Assembly: GCF_014268755.2 (NCBI RefSeq)
Contig: NZ_CP077093.1
Span: 4,266,001 to 4,330,000 of the forward strand
Direction: 5' to 3'
Source: Pseudomonas vanderleydeniana
Lineage (GTDB): Bacteria > Pseudomonadota > Gammaproteobacteria > Pseudomonadales > Pseudomonadaceae
DNA: 64,000 bases
The notes beneath the pieces were generated by a model that was not told where the DNA came from, did not search any database, and saw only the letters and a list, made by a program, of their open reading frames with translations. Positions 36,743 to 46,728 of the stretch are shown here, piece after piece (position 1 is the stretch's first letter; every line of letters begins with the position of its first letter). Made by a program: the position numbers and the translations under genes.

Positions 36743-37927
36743 CTAGACCTGCGCACCGCTGCGCGAATGACGGTACAGCGACAGGCAATAAAGCGCCAAC
36801 GCCACACCGGCCAGCGCACCGCCGATCACGCCGATATAGGAAAAACCGAGCTGACGCCCTACCCAGCTCCCTACCAGTGCCCCGCCGCCGATACCGATGT
36901 TGTAGATCCCCGAAAACATCGCCATGGCCACGTCGGTGGCGTCCGGCGCCAACTCCAGCACCTTGCGCTGCAGCGACAGGCCAAAGCCCATGATGGCGAT
37001 GCCCCAGAAGACGCTCAGCACACTCAACGCCGACACATTGCCACTCAAGGGCAGCAGCAGGAGCAGGCAGACCGTCAGCAACGAAGTCACCGCCAACAGG
37101 AATGGCTGCGGGTACTGCCGGTTGAACTTGCTGAACAGCCACGAGCCCAGGATACCGGCGCCGCCGAACAGCAACAGGATCAGGGTCACCACCTCACCGC
37201 TCAGGCCCGCCACGGTTTTGATGAACGGCTCGACATAGCTGTAGGCGGTGAACTGCGCGGTGATCACCGACGCCGTCAGGCAGTAGACCGCCACCAGTGC
37301 CGGGCGCTTGAACAGCACCGGCAGGCTTCTGAGCGAACCCGAGTTCTGGCTCGGCAGCAACGGCAGGGTTTTCCCCAGCCAGAGCACCAGGCCGGCGGCC
37401 AATACGGCGATCACCAGGAACGTCGTGCGCCAGCCCATGGCTTCGCCCAGCAGCCGGCCCAGCGGGATGCCGAGGACCATCGCCATGGACGTCCCCGTCG
37501 ACAATAGCCCCAGCGCCTGCACCTGCTTGCCAGCGGGCGCCACCCGCACTGCCAGGGACGCGGTGATGGACCAGAACAATGCATGGGCCAGCGCAATGCC
37601 GATCCGGCTCACCAGCAGAATGCCGAAGCTGCTGGCGATGCTGGACAGCACATGGCTGGCGATGAACAACCCGAACAGCACCATCAGCAACTTGCGTCGC
37701 TCGACGTTGCGGGTCAGCAGCATCATCGGCAGCGAGGTCAGCGACACCACCCAGGCGTAGATCGTCAACATCAGGCCAACCTGGGCGCTCGACATGTCGA
37801 AGCTCTCGCCGATGGCACTCAACAGCCCGACCGGCACGAACTCGGTGGTGTTGAAGACAAAGGCGGCCAGGGCCAACGCGATCACCTGTTGCCAGTTGCC
37901 CGTGTTTTCAGTTGCTGGGGTTGTCAT
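36743..37927 (-). CDS. MFS sugar efflux-type transporter (SotB/YdeA-like)
   Basis: A 394-residue 12-helix major facilitator protein. [21 protein letters not shown] at the N-terminus and the following [15 protein letters not shown] segment match the SotB/AraJ DHA1 branch that exports sugars or drugs. The ATG at 37927 has GGA 7 bases upstream; an in-frame TTG at 37933 is less likely. It is a single gene, convergent with the frameshifted nucleotidyltransferase. Confidence 0.87.
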   Translation of the reverse strand: MTTPATENTGNWQQVIALALAAFVFNTTEFVPVGLLSAIGESFDMSSAQVGLMLTIYAWVVSLTSLPMMLLTRNVERRKLLMVLFGLFIASHVLSSIASSFGILLVSRIGIALAHALFWSITASLAVRVAPAGKQVQALGLLSTGTSMAMVLGIPLGRLLGEAMGWRTTFLVIAVLAAGLVLWLGKTLPLLPSQNSGSLRSLPVLFKRPALVAVYCLTASVITAQFTAYSYVEPFIKTVAGLSGEVVTLILLLFGGAGILGSWLFSKFNRQYPQPFLLAVTSLLTVCLLLLLPLSGNVSALSVLSVFWGIAIMGFGLSLQRKVLELAPDATDVAMAMFSGIYNIGIGGGALVGSWVGRQLGFSYIGVIGGALAGVALALYCLSLYRHSRSGAQV

Positions 37928-38432
37928 TTGCAAATCCGTCTTACGCTATCGAGGATCGGACCACCGACGGCTCAGGGGCCGGGTGCCCGAGGAAAAAGCA
38001 GGTGAAGGTGAAATGGCTCAAGCACTGGGTGAACGTGTCGCTCCTTGGAGCCGCTCGACTGTTGAAAAGTTGCGAGCCTGCCCAGGTCACGTTGAAACAT
38101 AGCAGGTGTGATGTCCAGGGGATATGACAACACGCGAGCTAGGCGTGGTTGTTGCGTTTTTCGTTATGCAGGCTCTTCATGAAAGCAAGGGGTTTAGTGC
38201 CCTGCCGGCAATCGCCAGCACTCTCAATAAGACAGCATTCAAGCACCTGCTGTGTACCAAGCATTGAGCAGCAACAGTTCCACAAACGCCACGCCTGCCG
38301 CGAAGATCAGGAACCCCGGCGAAAACACGCGCTTTCGGCGGTGGTTTGAACCATCCGGCAGATTCAGGATGCCAGCGATCAGATCAAGGAGGTCATTCAT
38401 GTGCGTTCTGTAGCGCCAGGTGCATCCTGCTT
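37928..38432. other. about 500-base region with no convincing gene
   Basis: Short open frames occur here on both strands, but none has a ribosome site together with Pseudomonas-like codon bias or a recognisable domain. I see no terminator with T-tract, no tRNA and no insertion sequence remnant. The base composition is more mixed than in flanking genes, as in worn intergenic DNA. Confidence 0.4.
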
Positions 38433-38642
38433 TCAGTGAAGCGTCGCCGCGCGACGGCTCTGACCGATGCGAATCCGGTCCAATGCGCGATTCAAGGCGT
38501 CCAAGGCATTGAGCAGTGCCTGGGCTTCCGCCTCCCGGCCATCACCCCAAAGGCGTTCCGCCATTTTGTTCAGGGCCTGGATCGACTTTTCGATATCGGC
38601 CGCTGTCGCTGCCGAGCTACCTGCCAGCTGTGTCTTGGGCAT
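38433..38642 (-). CDS. small hypothetical protein
   Basis: A 69-residue protein, acidic in the middle and helical in character (IEKSIQALNKMAERLWGDGREAEAQALLNALDALNRALDRI), ending in RRAATLH. It has no signal peptide or metal motif. The heptad-like spacing of hydrophobic residues suggests a two-helix hairpin. No strong ribosome site is seen before the ATG. I do not recognise a named family. Confidence 0.45.
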   Translation of the reverse strand: MPKTQLAGSSAATAADIEKSIQALNKMAERLWGDGREAEAQALLNALDALNRALDRIRIGQSRRAATLH

Positions 38643-38768
38643 TTTTCGAACTTCGATTGAGGAGGGATGGAGTTTTTTACCATGCCGGACCCGTTACTGA
38701 AAACGCATCTTGTCCGTAAGAGCCGACTCACCGCGGAAAACAGCGTGCCAGAGGCCTGCCATCGCCCT

Positions 38769-39317
38769 TCACAAACGTCGCCAGGCCGCCAGGCGTTCGT
38801 GAGAGGAATCGAGTAACACGGCAAAGCCCATGGCAACCATTGGCATCAGCGGGAACAACACCAGCGTGCTATGGAAGGCACCAAAAATGACGCTGAACTC
38901 ATAGAGTCTGTTACTCCAGCGCCCTCGGGTGGACGGTTCGATGTCCGGCCCCAGAACGACGGTCGCGACCATGAAGATACAGACCAACAACAGCAACAGT
39001 GCAAGGTAATTGTGCCGATAGTGGCCCAGCTTGAAGAACTCATGAAGTCTCACCTTGAGTGAGAACCAAGAGAACAAAGCAAGCCAGACCAGCATGAACG
39101 CCTGCAATGCGAGGTCCTTTTCGTAGATCCAGGCGGTTTTCTTCAGAAAATCCAATTGGTCATGCGCAACAAAATAGCCCTCTGCCCTCGCGATGACGGG
39201 GAGCCAACGGTGCAGGTCGCTGCCAAGTGCAATGTCACTGTAGAAAATGCCAAGGCTGGTCAGCCATGAAACAATCAGGCAGGTCGCCCAACCGTACAGC
39301 AGTGCCTTTATAGCCAT
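38769..39317 (-). CDS. hypothetical integral membrane protein
   Basis: A 182-residue protein with four predicted membrane helices: LLYGWATCLIVSWLTSLGIF, LQAFMLVWLALFSWFSL, YLALLLLLVCIFMVATVVL and FHSTLVLFPLMPMVAMGFAV. A charged loop of about 45 residues follows the first helix. The ATG at 39317 is chosen because the first helix begins just after it. No family is recognised. The GC content is a little lower than in neighbouring genes. Confidence 0.6.
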   Translation of the reverse strand: MAIKALLYGWATCLIVSWLTSLGIFYSDIALGSDLHRWLPVIARAEGYFVAHDQLDFLKKTAWIYEKDLALQAFMLVWLALFSWFSLKVRLHEFFKLGHYRHNYLALLLLLVCIFMVATVVLGPDIEPSTRGRWSNRLYEFSVIFGAFHSTLVLFPLMPMVAMGFAVLLDSSHERLAAWRRL

Positions 39318-39481
39318 CCGTGAGCTCTTTTCGTCATATCCCCAACCGGCTAAGTGTTTCTTTCCGAACAAGTCGCGTAACAGTACATGACCCTGAAGAA
39401 AACACGCCCTCATTTCCTACGAAAAAATGAATTAGGATGCCGTCGCCGGAGTGGACCACTCTCAGCAAGGACTCAGGACTC

Positions 39482-39847
39482 ATGGAATCTCCCTTCGCCA
39501 CCATCACCGAACGCCTGCATAACCGCCGCTTTGCCGTCGCCAGCAACACCCATGGGCTGTCCGATGCCAACACGATCTTTCACTACCTCGTCGACGGCGC
39601 GGCTATCTCCGGGACCTACCGGGGCGGCAAGATCCACAGCGGCCATCAAGTCGGACGCATCACAGGCCCCGACACCCTCGAGCTGCTTTACCACTGCCTG
39701 ACCACTGACGGTGAACTGCGCTCTGGCTGGTCGCGTGGCACGGTCGGCGTCGATCACACAGGGCGCACCACACTGAGCTTCGTCTGGGGCTGGCTGTCGG
39801 GCGCCAGCGGTGGCGGCGAGTCGAACTACGTCGAACAGGTTGCCTGA
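39482..39847 (+). CDS. conserved small protein, n-acetylglutamate synthase-like annotation
   Basis: A 121-residue beta-rich protein (FHYLVDGAAISGTYRGGKIHSGHQVGR, then LELLYHCLTTDGELRSGWSRG). Similar small proteins in Pseudomonas databases often carry the label n-acetylglutamate synthase, but no GNAT or kinase fold is visible, so that name is doubtful. I use the ATG at 39482, after two AGGA repeats, instead of the one at 39437. Confidence 0.6.
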   Translation: MESPFATITERLHNRRFAVASNTHGLSDANTIFHYLVDGAAISGTYRGGKIHSGHQVGRITGPDTLELLYHCLTTDGELRSGWSRGTVGVDHTGRTTLSFVWGWLSGASGGGESNYVEQVA

Positions 39848-39954
39848 TCGCAATCAGCGCTTCACCCGGCCCCGGATCACGGCTAACCTTGACCACCGGC
39901 CAAGCCCGTGACCCGCGCTTGCCGATCCACACGCTTCCGGAAGCCGCTGCCACA

Positions 39955-40734
39955 ATGGATATTTCTTCGACTCCTCCCCTACCCACCAGCAAGGAAAGCA
40001 CAGGGGGACGCGTTCAGGTCATCGACCGCTCGATCGTGCTGTTGCGCACACTGTCGGGGCTCAAGCATGGCGCCAGCGCGCTGGACCTGGCGCGGCTCAC
40101 TGGCATCGACCGCACCACCATCCACCGCCTGCTCAAGACCCTGACCCACTGGAGCCTGATCGAATCCCAGGGCGGCACCTACCGCATTGGCCCTGAATGC
40201 CTGATCTACTCCGCCGCGTACCTCAATCGCCTGAACCTGCGCAAGATCGCCCTGCCCTATGCCATCGAACTGCAACGGGTGATCGGCGAGCGCCAGGCCA
40301 TTGTCTCGCTGTCGGTACCGGTCGGCGACCAGGTGGTGCTGATCGAGCGCATGTGGACGCCGACCACGCCCCTCAATGTGATCGTCGACCTGGCCGATCA
40401 ATTCCCCATCGACGGCAGCCCCAGCGGCCGTGCGGTGCTGGCGACCTACGAGGCCGCCACCGCGCAGGGCATTCTCGGCGAAGAGCGCTACGCCAAGGCG
40501 CTGCCAGCCCTGGAGACGATCCGCGAGCAGCAGGACTTCGCCTTCGGTCATGGCGAGTTCAAGCCCGGCCTATCCTCGGTGGCCTTCCCGATCCGCGTCG
40601 GCAGCGGCCAGGCCATTGGCGCGTTGGTGGTGGCCGGCCTGGACATGGAAGGGGAAACCCATCCCGCCTCGTCCCTGGCCAGCCACGTGCGCCGCGCCTG
40701 CGAGGGCATCGCGGCGCAACTGGACGATCTCTAG
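39955..40734 (+). CDS. IclR family transcriptional regulator
   Basis: A 259-residue protein with an N-terminal winged helix (IDRSIVLLRTLSGLKHGASALDLARLTGIDRTTIHRLLKTL) and a C-terminal IclR effector domain ending in GALVVAGLDMEGE. Its stop overlaps the convergent CoA ligase stop. IclR proteins commonly control adjacent aromatic or short-acid degradation genes, which fits the ligase/dehydrogenase/hydratase cluster here. The start at 39955 excludes a non-conserved 22-residue extension. Confidence 0.85.
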   Translation: MDISSTPPLPTSKESTGGRVQVIDRSIVLLRTLSGLKHGASALDLARLTGIDRTTIHRLLKTLTHWSLIESQGGTYRIGPECLIYSAAYLNRLNLRKIALPYAIELQRVIGERQAIVSLSVPVGDQVVLIERMWTPTTPLNVIVDLADQFPIDGSPSGRAVLATYEAATAQGILGEERYAKALPALETIREQQDFAFGHGEFKPGLSSVAFPIRVGSGQAIGALVVAGLDMEGETHPASSLASHVRRACEGIAAQLDDL

Positions 40735-42218
40735 AGATCGGGCCCCAAAGCGGCGAGCAGGCGGTTTTTCTGGACCTTGCCGTAGTGCGAACGCGGCAGT
40801 TGGTCGATGAAGTAGATCCGCCGCGGCACCTTGTAGCGCGACAGTTGGGCGCGACAATGCTCCACCAGTTGTTGCGCCGACACTTCACATGAACCATCCA
40901 GCACCACGACCGCGCACACCTGCTCGCCCCACTCGATATCCGCCAGGCCGAAGACATGCACGTCCTGTACGCCGGGATGGCTCAGCAGGCTCTGCTCCAC
41001 TTCTCCTGGCTGCACCGACTTGCCGCCGCTGCGGATGATGTCCTTGCAGCGCCCCAGCACCCGCAATTGCCCATCGCCATCCAGGCGCCCGAGGTCGCCA
41101 CTGCGCAGCCAGCCGTTGTCCAGCGCCCGGGCGCTGAGTTCCTCGAGTTGCCAGTAGCCACTCATCAGCTGTGGGCCGCCCAGCAGAATCTCGCCCACGC
41201 CCTGTTCATCGGGCTGGTCGATGCGCACCGCAGCGCTGAACAATGGGCGCCCCACCAGGCCATCGGCACCGCCGTCGGAACGCCGTGCCGCCGTCATGCC
41301 GACGGGCGCGAGGTAGCAGCTCCAGGGCGCCTCGGTCATCCCGTAGAGCACGCCGATGCGCTCGCCGAACAGGCTGCAGGAGCCCTCCAGCACCTCTCCC
41401 GTCAAGGCCGCAGCCCCGACGTCGAGGCTCTTGAAGTACGGCAGTTGGGCCGGCGCCGAACCGGTTTCGCGCAACAGGCGCAGCAGTTGAGTCGGCACCA
41501 GGGAACTGAAGGCCACCCGGTGTTCGTCGAGCTGAGCCATGAAGGTCGTGGCGTCGAAGCGTCCAGCGAGCATCACCTGACCACCGCTGAGCACATGTGC
41601 CAGCACCGCCACCGCCGCAATCGGCCACAGGGGCCGGACGTTGAGCAGCACATCGCCCACCGCCGCGCCCCGGCCCATGACGATGTTCTGCTGCACCGCA
41701 CACAGGCTGGCATGACGGTGCATCACCGCCTTGGGCGTGCCGGTGGTGCCGCCGGTGTAGTTCAACGAGGCCAGGGCCCGGGGCGACTGCGGCGGGCGTG
41801 GGCCGGTGTCGACAGCGCCCGGTTCGACCACGGCCTCCAGCGGCAGGCACAGGATACCGGCCTGCCGAAAACCTTCGATCAAAGGTGTATAAGCGCCGGA
41901 ATACAGTAGCAAGGCGGCACCCGCATCACGCAACTGAGCCAACAACTCTTCCACGGACAACGCCGGGTCCAGCGGCACCCGCACCCGCCCGCAGGCCATG
42001 CTGCCGTAGTCGGCGATCAGGTAGTCGATACTCGCGTCGGCCAGCAAGGCCACCCGCGAGCCCGGCACTACCTGCAGACGATCCAAGGCCTGGCCGAACG
42101 CGCTGAGGGCGCGGTCCAGTTCAGCGAACGTCAGGGTGCGGGCATCACCCAGTTGCGTCAGTGCCGGCCGATCGGGCCATTTGCAGGCGGCCTGGCCCAG
42201 CAGTGTACTGATATCCAT
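40731..42218 (-). CDS. acyl-CoA synthetase (benzoate/aryl-CoA ligase-like)
   Basis: A 495-residue ANL enzyme with NYTGGTTGTPKAVMH, VLYGMTEAPWS, GWLRSGDLGRLDGDGQL, GRCKDIIRSGG and the C-terminal catalytic lysine in SHYGKVQKNRLL. It would form a CoA thioester from a carboxylic acid with ATP. Its start follows the stop of the MDR gene by two bases, so the two are coupled on the minus strand. The substrate is not deducible; the sequence is closest in feel to aromatic or cyclic acid ligases. Confidence 0.87.
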   Translation of the reverse strand: MDISTLLGQAACKWPDRPALTQLGDARTLTFAELDRALSAFGQALDRLQVVPGSRVALLADASIDYLIADYGSMACGRVRVPLDPALSVEELLAQLRDAGAALLLYSGAYTPLIEGFRQAGILCLPLEAVVEPGAVDTGPRPPQSPRALASLNYTGGTTGTPKAVMHRHASLCAVQQNIVMGRGAAVGDVLLNVRPLWPIAAVAVLAHVLSGGQVMLAGRFDATTFMAQLDEHRVAFSSLVPTQLLRLLRETGSAPAQLPYFKSLDVGAAALTGEVLEGSCSLFGERIGVLYGMTEAPWSCYLAPVGMTAARRSDGGADGLVGRPLFSAAVRIDQPDEQGVGEILLGGPQLMSGYWQLEELSARALDNGWLRSGDLGRLDGDGQLRVLGRCKDIIRSGGKSVQPGEVEQSLLSHPGVQDVHVFGLADIEWGEQVCAVVVLDGSCEVSAQQLVEHCRAQLSRYKVPRRIYFIDQLPRSHYGKVQKNRLLAALGPDL

Positions 42219-42220
42219 GC

Positions 42221-43243
42221 CTACCACCCACTCAGGACAATACGGCCGCTGACCTGGCGCGATTCGAGCAACGCATGGGCCTCGGCCGCCTGCTGGAACG
42301 GCAGCACCCGGTCGATCAGCGGCTTGACCTGACCACCGCGAATCAGCGCCAGGGCCACGCGCACCTCTTCGAGCGTCGCGCTGCCCGAGCCCTGTACCTG
42401 CAGGCGCCGCCCGATCAACAGCCCCGGTGCCACCGCAACGCTACCGGGCTCGACGTTGCCCAGCACCACCACACGCCCGCCCTGGGTCATGCTGCGCAGG
42501 GTCTCTTCGAGGGTATGCCCGAGGTTCTCCATGGCCACGTCCACACCACGCTTGGCGGTGAGTTTCCAGACCTGGGCGCTGTAGCCCGCACTGCTGACCA
42601 CCACTTCATCGGCTCCCAGGGCCTTGAGCGAATCGACCTTGTCGGCACTGCCGGTCACCGCGATCACCCGTGCGCCCAGGGCGCGGGCCAGTTGGATCTG
42701 ATGAGCCCCCAGGCCGCCGCTGGCACCGTTGATCAGCACCGTTTCCCCCGGCTTGAGTGCCGCCTCGCCGTACAGCGCCCGCACGCTGGTGGCGATCGGG
42801 CAGGAGGCCAGGGCCGCCTGGGTGTAGTCGAGCCCGTCGGGCAATTCGATAGCGGAAATCGCCGGCACCCGCAGGTATTGCGCATAGGCACCCTCGGTAT
42901 CCACCGACGGCAGCCCGAGGGCCCGACACAGATCCTGGCGACCGCGCAGGCAGTCCCGGCACTGGCCACAGAAACGTCGCTGATAGACCACCACCCGCGC
43001 CCCTACCGCCAGTTGCAGCACCCCGGCGCCGACCTCGACCACTTCCCCGGCCACTTCATGGCCGAGCACGACCCCGGCATGGGCCCCCGGCAACTGCCCG
43101 GCACGGTGCAACAGATCGTGATGGCAGACGCCCGCGGCCTGCACCTTGACCAACACTTCACCGGCGCCGATCCGTGGGGTCGGCACCTCCTCGAGCTGCA
43201 GCTGCTCCGGCCCACCAAAGGCCTTTAGAACTATCGCTTTCAT
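42221..43243 (-). CDS. zinc-type MDR alcohol dehydrogenase/quinone oxidoreductase
   Basis: A 340-residue medium-chain dehydrogenase. The catalytic zinc region is AGVCHHDLLHRAG with GHEVAGEV. A structural-zinc lobe reads CGQCRDCLRGRQDLC, so all four cysteines are present. The NAD(P) fold reads NGASGGLGAHQIQLA. It oxidises an alcohol or reduces an aldehyde/enone in the same pathway as the ligase. It is divergent from the enoyl-CoA hydratase gene. Confidence 0.88.
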   Translation of the reverse strand: MKAIVLKAFGGPEQLQLEEVPTPRIGAGEVLVKVQAAGVCHHDLLHRAGQLPGAHAGVVLGHEVAGEVVEVGAGVLQLAVGARVVVYQRRFCGQCRDCLRGRQDLCRALGLPSVDTEGAYAQYLRVPAISAIELPDGLDYTQAALASCPIATSVRALYGEAALKPGETVLINGASGGLGAHQIQLARALGARVIAVTGSADKVDSLKALGADEVVVSSAGYSAQVWKLTAKRGVDVAMENLGHTLEETLRSMTQGGRVVVLGNVEPGSVAVAPGLLIGRRLQVQGSGSATLEEVRVALALIRGGQVKPLIDRVLPFQQAAEAHALLESRQVSGRIVLSGW

Positions 43244-43286
43244 TTTTTATAACCGTTTGTGACCCAATAAGAATATGTTCATATAA

Positions 43287-43301
43287 CAAACATGTTGTTT
43301 G
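43287..43301. promoter_or_regulatory. palindrome in divergent promoter, candidate IclR operator
   Basis: CAAACA-TGT-TGTTTG, 6-base perfect arms, lies in the AT-rich divergent region between the MDR gene (starts 43243) and the hydratase (starts 43391). A nearby TATGTTCATATAACA adds further dyad character. Control by the IclR gene at the end of the left arm is inferred. Confidence 0.5.
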
Positions 43302-43390
43302 CATTGTGCACATCCATTAAGTTTTCCCCACTTTGACGCCGACCTCAAGGGGCAAAGCGTCTTTCTTTCACCCACGATGAAATCCACACC

Positions 43391-44092
43391 ATGACAGTCG
43401 AATACCAGTACGCAGGCGAAGGCATTCTGCTGCTCACGCTCGATCGCCCGGAGCGTCTGAACGCCCTGGACAGCCAGGCCAAGCAGGCACTCTCCGAGGC
43501 GTGGTTACGCGCCGAACAGGACCCCGCAGTCCGTGCGATCGTCCTGCGTGGTGCCGGTGAGCGGGCCTTCTGCGCCGGCTCCGACCTCAAGGAAATCCAG
43601 GCCACCGGCGAGACCGTCAGCAGCCAGGCGCTGGCTCGCGCCCTGCCCGGTGTTGGCCACGACTTGAGCAAACCGGTGATCGCCGCCCTGCACGGCCACA
43701 CCCTGGGCCTGGGCATCAGCCTGGCGATCCACTGCGATTTTCGCATCGCCCGCCACGACACCCGCTTCCAGTTTCCGGAAGTGCAGCACGGCATGCTTTC
43801 CGGTTTCAGCGCGATCACCCTGCCAACCCTAGTCGGCGAAGCGGTGGCCCTGGACATCATGCTCAGCGCCCGCCCGTTCGACGCCCAGGAGGCCCTGGCC
43901 ATCGGCCTGGTCAATCAGGTGGTGGACGATGCCTACAGCAGCGCCCTGGAGCTGGCGACGCGACTGGCGGCCCACTCCGGCAAGGCGATCGGCTGGACCA
44001 AGACCCTGCTGCTGGCCGAACGCAAGACCCGCCTGCAGCGGCAGATGGCACTGGTCGACCAGGCCCGCCAGGACGTCATGCAGGGGCGCTGA
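43391..44092 (+). CDS. enoyl-CoA hydratase/isomerase family protein
   Basis: A 233-residue crotonase-fold protein: ERLNALDSQAKQAL, FCAGSDLKEI (oxyanion hole) and HGHTLGLGISLAIHCDFRIA, then FQFPEVQHGMLSG. It is shorter than typical hydratases (about 257). The first family glutamate (GGGxELA in hydratases) is replaced by serine, whereas the second (in the PEV motif) is kept, so simple hydration may not be its reaction. It starts the rightward arm of the catabolic cluster. Confidence 0.87.
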   Translation: MTVEYQYAGEGILLLTLDRPERLNALDSQAKQALSEAWLRAEQDPAVRAIVLRGAGERAFCAGSDLKEIQATGETVSSQALARALPGVGHDLSKPVIAALHGHTLGLGISLAIHCDFRIARHDTRFQFPEVQHGMLSGFSAITLPTLVGEAVALDIMLSARPFDAQEALAIGLVNQVVDDAYSSALELATRLAAHSGKAIGWTKTLLLAERKTRLQRQMALVDQARQDVMQGR

Positions 44093-44196
44093 GCCCATCC
44101 CATAACCAGAAAAGCCAACACCTCAGCCTCGCCAGTACTGTCAGGAACTCCCACCACCAGGAATGGATAGCGGCACCTAGTCATCGGAGCCTCACC

Positions 44197-46722
44197 ATGT
44201 CTCGCCCCCACACCCGCTTCCAACCCCGGCTCAGCCTGCTGAGCGCCGGGATCCTCGGGCTCTGCGCCCAGCAGGCAGCCCTGGCCGAAGAGAACGCCGG
44301 ACACCCCTCGGCAACCACTGAAACCGCCCTGCAGACGGTGGTGGTCACCGGAGCCCGGGACAGCGGGCGCACCGTGGCCAAGAGCCTGGCGCCGATTGAT
44401 GTGATCAGCGCCGACGACCTGGCGCGCTCGGGCAAGCAGAACCTGCGCGATGCACTGGCCGCCAGCGTACCGTCCTACACCAACGCCGCCGGTTTCACGG
44501 GTGGCACCGGCCTGTCGGTCAAGTCCGCGACCCTGCGCGGCCTGGGCGGCAACCATGTGCTGGTGCTGGTCAACGGCAAGCGTCGACACAACACCTCGCT
44601 GATCTTCGTGCAGACCGCCGCCACCGCCAGCGGCCAGTCACCGGCCGACCTCGACCTGATCCCGGTCAGCGCCGTGGATCATGTCGAAGTGCTGCGCGAC
44701 GGCGCGGCAGCGCAATACGGCTCGGACGCCATTGCCGGGGTGATCAACATCATCCTCAAGAACAACCATTCCGGAGGCAGCGCCAGCGCCCTGTACGGCC
44801 AGTACTCGGACCGGGTCGGCGGCAAGGGCAATTTCGGTGCCCGTGGTCAGGGCCAGATCAACCAGGGCTTCGAGCTGCCCAACGACGGTTTCTTCAGCCT
44901 CAGCGCCGACATCGGCATCCAGGAAAGCTCCAACGTTGCCGGCGCCGTGCCGGACCGCACCAGCATCTACTTCCGCCAGAACGGCCAGCCCGACCCACGG
45001 GAAACCAGCGAAAGCCGCTATCGCCAGCAGTTGGGCCAGCCCCGTTCGCAAACCTACAACTTCGGCTACAACGCCGAACTGCCGCTGAACGACGCCTATA
45101 CGCTGTATTCGTTCTCGACCGTCAGCCACCGCAACTCCACCAGTTGGGGCACCTACCGCACCGCCAACTCGCCGCAGAACATCGTCTCGGTCTACCCGGA
45201 CGGGTTCTCGCCGCGCTTCGTGGTCGAAGAAGACGACTTCCAGAGCGTGTTCGGCGTGCGCAACGACGATCTGCTCGGCTGGCACTGGGACCTGAGCACC
45301 AGCTACGGCTACAACAACGCCAACACCCGCAACGAGCGCTCGCTCAACCCGTCGCTGGGGCCGGACAGCCCGCGTGACATGGACGGCGGCAACCTGATCG
45401 CCAGCCAGTGGACCAACAACCTCGACCTGACCCGCTCGTTCGACACCGGCCTGTTCGCCAAGCCGCTGAACGTCTCCACCGGTCTTGAATTCCGTCGCGA
45501 CGGTTTCGAGATACAGGCTGGCGAATACGCCTCCTACGCCGACGGCGGCTACGTATTTCCCGCCGGCAGCCCGCTCGCCGGCCAGCGCCCGAACCCCGGC
45601 GCGCCGGGCCTGGTCGGTTTCACCCCGGCCGACGCGCACAACTACTCGCGCACCAACACCGCCGGCTACATCGACTTCAGCCAGAGCCTGACCGAAAAAT
45701 GGGACATGAGCCTGGCCGGACGCTTCGAGCACTACAGCGACTTCGGCGACACCGGCAGCGGCAAGCTCTCGACCCGCTACGCCTTCACCCCAGCCTTTGC
45801 CGTGCGCGGTACGGTCAGCAACGGCTTCCGCGCCCCATCGCTGCAACAGCAGTATTACTCCTCGTCGCTCACCGCCTGGCGGACCAGCCCGATCACCGGC
45901 CTGCTGGAACAGGCCACCACCCGCTATGTGACCGTCGACGATGCGGCCGGCCAGGCCCTGGGCGCCAAAGCACTCAAGCCGGAGCGGTCGATGAACTACA
46001 GCCTCGGTTTCGTCGCCACGCCCACCGAAAACCTGGACATCACCGTCGACCTCTACCAGATCGACATCAAGGACCGCATCCTGCAGACCAGCAACCTGCA
46101 AGGCACCGCCGTGTCCAACGTGCTGGCGAGCCATGGCCTGGACCCGAACCAGATCGTCTCGTACTTTGGCAACCTGGCCGACACCCGTACCCGCGGGATC
46201 GACCTGGTGGCCGACTACCGCTATGACCTGGGCCGCTACGGCAAGACCAAATGGACCCTGCTCAGCAACCAGAGCCTGCAGACCATCGAGAAAATCAAGG
46301 AACCGGCCGCTCTGGCCGGCACCGGGGTCAGCGCCGTCGGTCGTGATCGCCAGGGCAACCTGACCTCGGCCTATCCGAAGAACACCACCTCGCTGACCGC
46401 TGCCTGGCAACTGGGTGATTTCGACGTCACCCTCAAGGAAACCCGCTACTCCCAGGTCGTGGGCCGTAACCAGATTTCCGCCAGCCGCGACGAAGTCATC
46501 CGCCCGGCCTTCGTCACCGACCTGAGCCTGGGCTACTACCTCAGCGACACGGTGAAGCTGACCGTCGGTGGCGAAAACATCTTTGGCCGCCGCCCACAGC
46601 AACTCAACGACGAAGCCAAGCGCTACTACTACTTCCCGACCGACAACCCGACCTACAGTTGGTACTCGCCCTACGGCCTGGAAGGCGCCTACTACTTCGC
46701 CAAAGTCGACGTGAGCTGGTAA
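44197..46722 (+). CDS. TonB-dependent outer-membrane receptor
   Basis: An 841-residue receptor. After a signal peptide (to about residue 30) a TonB box-like TVVVTGAR and the plug domain (DAIAGVINIILKN) are followed by a beta-barrel rich in alternating aromatic strands and ending in an aromatic-terminal strand (FAKVDVSW). With a catabolic cluster rather than siderophore genes around it, a carbon source, not iron, is the probable ligand (inference). It lies 104 bases after the hydratase and 6 before an MFS gene. Confidence 0.9.
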   Translation: MSRPHTRFQPRLSLLSAGILGLCAQQAALAEENAGHPSATTETALQTVVVTGARDSGRTVAKSLAPIDVISADDLARSGKQNLRDALAASVPSYTNAAGFTGGTGLSVKSATLRGLGGNHVLVLVNGKRRHNTSLIFVQTAATASGQSPADLDLIPVSAVDHVEVLRDGAAAQYGSDAIAGVINIILKNNHSGGSASALYGQYSDRVGGKGNFGARGQGQINQGFELPNDGFFSLSADIGIQESSNVAGAVPDRTSIYFRQNGQPDPRETSESRYRQQLGQPRSQTYNFGYNAELPLNDAYTLYSFSTVSHRNSTSWGTYRTANSPQNIVSVYPDGFSPRFVVEEDDFQSVFGVRNDDLLGWHWDLSTSYGYNNANTRNERSLNPSLGPDSPRDMDGGNLIASQWTNNLDLTRSFDTGLFAKPLNVSTGLEFRRDGFEIQAGEYASYADGGYVFPAGSPLAGQRPNPGAPGLVGFTPADAHNYSRTNTAGYIDFSQSLTEKWDMSLAGRFEHYSDFGDTGSGKLSTRYAFTPAFAVRGTVSNGFRAPSLQQQYYSSSLTAWRTSPITGLLEQATTRYVTVDDAAGQALGAKALKPERSMNYSLGFVATPTENLDITVDLYQIDIKDRILQTSNLQGTAVSNVLASHGLDPNQIVSYFGNLADTRTRGIDLVADYRYDLGRYGKTKWTLLSNQSLQTIEKIKEPAALAGTGVSAVGRDRQGNLTSAYPKNTTSLTAAWQLGDFDVTLKETRYSQVVGRNQISASRDEVIRPAFVTDLSLGYYLSDTVKLTVGGENIFGRRPQQLNDEAKRYYYFPTDNPTYSWYSPYGLEGAYYFAKVDVSW

Positions 46723-46728
46723 CGGCCG

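Noticed and set aside
39482..39847. True N-acetylglutamate synthase
   Set aside because: Far too short and without GNAT or amino-acid kinase motifs; the name is probably a propagated annotation.
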